Assembly: GCF_051133435.1 (NCBI RefSeq)
Contig: NZ_JBPGNY010000002.1
Coordinates: 1-64,000, forward strand
Reading direction: 5' to 3'
Source of the DNA: JAAYAO01 sp051133435
Lineage (GTDB): Bacteria > Actinomycetota > Actinomycetes > Propionibacteriales > Propionibacteriaceae
Length of the DNA stretch: 64,000 nt
In this document: positions 61,295 through 64,000 of the stretch, piece after piece
Layout of the letters: each line of letters opens with the position of its first letter
Numbering within the stretch: position 1 is the stretch's first letter
Translations under genes and position numbers: made by a program
Notes under the pieces: generated by a model
Seen by the model: only the letters and a program-made list of their open reading frames with translations
Databases searched by the model: none
Told to the model about the DNA's origin: nothing

Positions 61295-62992
61295 ATGACC
61301 GTTGAGACCGAAGATCCCCGCACGCCTCGTCCGGATGATTACCCGGACATCGCGACCGCTCTACTGGCCCGATTGGGCGACGACCACCCCGGTCTGCGCA
61401 CCCGGGAGCAGACCTGGTCGTGGGACGAGGTGGTGCGCGAGTCGGCGGCTCGCGGGGCACTGGCCCAACAGATGCGGGCCGAGGGCCCCTTCCACATCGG
61501 CGTGCTGTTGGAGAACGTTCCCGATTTCGCCTTCTGGCTGGGCGGTGCCGCACTGGTCGGCGCCACCGTGGTCGGCATCAACCCCACCCGCGGCGATGCC
61601 GAACTCGCCGATGAGATCCGCTTCGTCGACTGCCAACTGATCATCACCGACACCGCCGGGATGGAACGTCTCGGCCGCCTCGATCACGGCCTGGGCCGCG
61701 ACCGCTTCCTGCTGGTCGACGACCCGGGTTACCAGGCGCGGGTGGCCGAGTTGCGCGACAGCATCGAACCGGCGGTCGCCGACGGGGTCGGCCCGGAGTC
61801 GTTGTTGCTGTTGCTGTTCACCTCCGGCACCACCGGGCGTTCCAAGGCGGTGAAGTGCTCGCAGCGTCGGCTGGCCTGGCTGGGCCACTTCAACACCCGC
61901 AAGTACTTCCACACCCGCGATGATGTCGACTACTGCTGTATGCCGATGTTCCACGGCAATGCGCTGATGGCGCTGTGGGCCCCGGCCCTGGTGAACGGTG
62001 CGACCGTCGCACTGACCCCGAAGTTCTCGGCTTCGAAGTTCCTCGACGATGTGCGCTTCTTCGGGGCCACCTTCTTCACCTACGTCGGCAAGGCCCTGGG
62101 TTACCTGATGGCCACCCCCGAACGGCCCGACGACATCGACAACACCCTGGAGCGGGGTTTCGGTACCGAGGCCTCACCGAATGACAAGGCCGAGTTCATC
62201 CGCCGTTTCGGCGCCCAGTTGTACGAGGGCTACGGCTCCTCGGAGGGGGCCGGGTCGGTGCGCCTGGACCCCGATGCCCCCGCTGGAGCGCTGGGTCGGC
62301 CGGCCCATGCCGGCATCAAGATCGTCAACCCCGACAACTTCGAGGAACGTCCGCCGGCCATTCTGGACGAGCACGGCATCGTCCAGAACCCCGATGAGGC
62401 GATCGGCGAGATGATCAACATCGAGGGCGCCCGGGCCTTCGAGGGGTACTACAAGAACGACGAGGCGGACGCCGAACGGCTGCGCAACGGCTGGTACTGG
62501 ACCGGCGACCTCGGCTACATCGACCAGGACGGGTTCATCTACTTCGCCGGACGCAAGGGCGACTGGATCCGGATCGATGGTGAGAACACCTCTGCGCTGA
62601 TGATCGAGCACGTGCTGCGCCGCTACCCGGCCACCATCGCCTGTGGGGTCTTCGCGGTGCCCGACCAACGTTCGGGCGATCAGGCGATGGCCGCGATCGA
62701 GGTGGCCTCGTTGGCCGATTTCGACGTCGAGCATTTCGCGGCTTTCCTGCGGGAGCAGGCCGATCTGGGGGCCAAGGCCACCCCACGATTCGTCCGGGTG
62801 TCGGAGAACCTGCCGGTGACCGGCTCCAACAAGGTGCTGAAGCGAGACCTGCAGGCCGACAAGTGGCACACCGATGAGCCGGTCTACCGCTGGGTGGGCC
62901 GCGACGCGGTGAGCTACCACCCGATGACCGAGGAGGAGAAGGCCAAGCTGGACGCCGAGTTCATCCAGTACGGACGGGAGCGGTTCCTCTGA
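61295..62992 (+). CDS. Acyl-CoA ligase, FadD17-like (class I adenylate-forming)
   Basis: A 565-aa acyl-CoA synthetase starting at the ATG at 61295, with GAGGAGGG 9 nt upstream. The AMP motif is 'LLLLLFTSGTTGRSKAVKCS', the later motifs are EGYGSSEGAGSV, GWYWTGDLGYIDQDGFIYFAG and VTGSNKVLKRDL. It resembles FadD17-type ligases, which activate steroid side-chain acids in mycobacteria, but FadD specificities are poorly predicted from sequence. It is the first gene of a pair with the SDR that overlaps its stop. Confidence 0.9.
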   Translation: MTVETEDPRTPRPDDYPDIATALLARLGDDHPGLRTREQTWSWDEVVRESAARGALAQQMRAEGPFHIGVLLENVPDFAFWLGGAALVGATVVGINPTRGDAELADEIRFVDCQLIITDTAGMERLGRLDHGLGRDRFLLVDDPGYQARVAELRDSIEPAVADGVGPESLLLLLFTSGTTGRSKAVKCSQRRLAWLGHFNTRKYFHTRDDVDYCCMPMFHGNALMALWAPALVNGATVALTPKFSASKFLDDVRFFGATFFTYVGKALGYLMATPERPDDIDNTLERGFGTEASPNDKAEFIRRFGAQLYEGYGSSEGAGSVRLDPDAPAGALGRPAHAGIKIVNPDNFEERPPAILDEHGIVQNPDEAIGEMINIEGARAFEGYYKNDEADAERLRNGWYWTGDLGYIDQDGFIYFAGRKGDWIRIDGENTSALMIEHVLRRYPATIACGVFAVPDQRSGDQAMAAIEVASLADFDVEHFAAFLREQADLGAKATPRFVRVSENLPVTGSNKVLKRDLQADKWHTDEPVYRWVGRDAVSYHPMTEEEKAKLDAEFIQYGRERFL

Positions 62993-63825
62993 GCCGGCCG
63001 GTCGCGCTGATCACCGGCGCCAGCCGGGGTATCGGACGCGCCACCGCCGTCGAGTTCGCCAAGGCCGGCTTCGACGTGGCGATCACCGCCCGCACCGTGC
63101 GGGAGGGTGAGGGCTCGGTGAAGGCCCGCACCGGCTCCGAGGTGCTGCCGGTGGCGGGGTCGCTGGAATCGGCCAGGGCCGAAATTCTCGACCACGGCGC
63201 CCGGGTGGCGAGTATCCGGATGGATCTGCTGAACCTCGACGAGGTCGAGGCGGTGGCCGATCGGGTGATCGCCGAGTTGGGCCGGATCGACGTGTGCGTG
63301 AACAACGCCTATGCCCAGACCGAGGGCAATATGGACCGGTTGGCCGACATCAGTCTCGGCGACGCCGAGGCGATGTGGCGGGGGAACTTTCTGCATCAAC
63401 TCGCCCTGACCCGCACGGTGATTCCGCACCTGGTGCGCCGGGGCGGCGGCACGTTCATCAACATCGTGTCCGGTTCGGCCTACGCCGACCCGCCGGCGGC
63501 CGCCGGAGCGGGTGGCTGGGGGCTGTCCTATGCCGCGTCCAAGGCCGCCTTCGGCAGGTTGGCCGGCGTGGTGAATGCCGAATACCGAACCCACGGGGTG
63601 CAGGCCTTCAATCTCGACCCGGGTTTCGTGATCACCGAATCCGGTCTCGCCCGGGGAGGTACCGACAAGGTGTCCGCCCACACCGCCACGAACTCCCCCA
63701 CCGTGCCCGCCCGGGCTGCGGTATGGCTGGCGACCGCCCCGGAAGCGGCGCGTTTCCTGGGCCGACGGGTGCGGTCGGTGCGACTGATCGGGAGCTTGGA
63801 CGCCGGCGAGACCCCGGAGCCCTGA
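62989..63825 (+). CDS. Short-chain dehydrogenase/reductase with apparent CTG start
   Basis: A 278-aa SDR. The Rossmann motif 'RPVALITGASRGIGRATAVE' begins within five residues of the fadD stop, so the true start must be at or before 62995. In this frame the previous stop is at 62875, and no ATG, GTG or TTG lies between; the CTG at 62989 overlaps the fadD TGA (CTGA) and has GGGAG 8 nt upstream. NNAY, and the catalytic Ser and Tyr-x-x-x-Lys (IVSGSAYAD ... LSYAASKAAFG), are present. An annotated start at the GTG at 63076 would cut off the nucleotide-binding motif. Confidence 0.85.
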   Translation: MSRPVALITGASRGIGRATAVEFAKAGFDVAITARTVREGEGSVKARTGSEVLPVAGSLESARAEILDHGARVASIRMDLLNLDEVEAVADRVIAELGRIDVCVNNAYAQTEGNMDRLADISLGDAEAMWRGNFLHQLALTRTVIPHLVRRGGGTFINIVSGSAYADPPAAAGAGGWGLSYAASKAAFGRLAGVVNAEYRTHGVQAFNLDPGFVITESGLARGGTDKVSAHTATNSPTVPARAAVWLATAPEAARFLGRRVRSVRLIGSLDAGETPEP

Positions 63826-63828
63826 CGC

Positions 63829-64000
63829 TCAACTGCGCCGGGGCAACCGCACTTCCTGTCGCCACGACCAGTCGAGGTACACCTCCCGCCGCTCGATCAG
63901 CCACTCGTCCCCATCACCCACCAGCGTGTCGAGATAGCGCACCGCGAGCACCTCGTCGGTGGGCACGCCCCGGTGTTCGAAGATGTGATGGGCCTGGCAG
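63829..64000 (-). CDS. SnoaL-like (NTF2-fold) protein, C-terminal part (runs off window)
   Basis: The frame ends at TGA (63831-63829, minus strand), four bases after the convergent SDR stop, and stays open to the right edge. The visible 56 residues end 'WLIERREVYLDWSWRQEVRL' preceded by EVLAVRYLDTLVGDGDE, which matches the final strands of SnoaL_4/NTF2-like proteins. The N-terminus is outside the window. It is a second SnoaL-like protein beside an SDR, as at 27.3-28.6 kb. Confidence 0.75.
   Translation of the reverse strand, partial: CQAHHIFEHRGVPTDEVLAVRYLDTLVGDGDEWLIERREVYLDWSWRQEVRLPRRS

Overview
The window is a stretch of high-GC actinobacterial chromosome. Several traits point to Actinobacteria and fit a Propionibacteriales-like lineage, although no 16S or marker tree is available here: the folE-ftsH-hpt-tilS-DUF2342-protease order, the divergent dacB/ppa pair, the Tad 'helicase/secretion neighbourhood' with a DUF4244 pilin, a DUF222/HNH endonuclease, and frequent GTG starts.

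Layout. 0-6.1 kb: the 3' end of a degraded or truncated arylsulfatase, an arsenic-type ArsR repressor divergent from an MFS exporter, a NarL-type two-component pair, and a streptomycin-6-kinase-like gene abutting a second MFS gene. 6.2-13.4 kb: a small GNAT gene, then a TetR repressor divergent from a seven-gene operon that resembles the mycobacterial igr side-chain-degradation operon (ChsH2, ChsH1, Ltp2, FadA5-like thiolase, two acyl-CoA dehydrogenases). ChsH2 is split into two genes here. Two 76-bp palindromic repeats in the same orientation bracket this cluster. 13.4-22.0 kb: housekeeping genes on the minus strand (folE, ftsH, hpt, tilS, a zincin-like protease, a 14-TM exporter, dacB). 22.0-26.9 kb: inorganic pyrophosphatase with two fluoride-channel subunits, a TRM11-like methyltransferase, an atypical crotonase and a DUF222/HNH protein. 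27.3-29.6 kb: a three-gene catabolic operon (HSL-type esterase, SnoaL-like protein, SDR). 29.7-40.4 kb: SixA phosphatase, a proline-rich membrane protein, ArgE-like deacylase, YqeY, a DUF4031-HD fusion, a GTPase, propionyl-CoA synthetase, nitrobindin and an MrfA/Hrq1-like helicase. 40.4-52.6 kb: Tad pilus genes in canonical order, but interrupted between tadC and the DUF4244 pilin by about 7.5 kb. The interrupting block carries a short UvrA-like protein, an orphan oligopeptide-type lipoprotein, a 59-codon internally deleted copy of such a lipoprotein, and a second two-component system. 53-64 kb: a degenerate Fic protein, a methyltransferase, an RND exporter, acetyl-CoA synthetase, NhaA, a FadD-type acyl-CoA ligase, an SDR with an apparent CTG start, and the end of a SnoaL-like gene.

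How the genes work together. Acyl-CoA metabolism dominates: PrpE and Acs activate short acids, and a FadD-type ligase, SDRs, SnoaL-like proteins, an esterase, a crotonase and the igr-like operon suggest catabolism of a steroid-like or other polycyclic/branched substrate, which the sequence alone does not name. The ppa-crcB-crcB set links a fluoride-sensitive enzyme to fluoride export.

The most unusual observations are: (1) the in-frame 59-aa mini-lipoprotein at 45858-46037; (2) the 76-bp repeats bracketing the catabolic cluster; (3) a second palindrome family, sharing the core GTGTGACTTCTTGT, at 45706 and 48823; (4) the insertion that splits the Tad locus; (5) the split ChsH2; and (6) a histidine kinase with a second, degenerate dimerisation segment.
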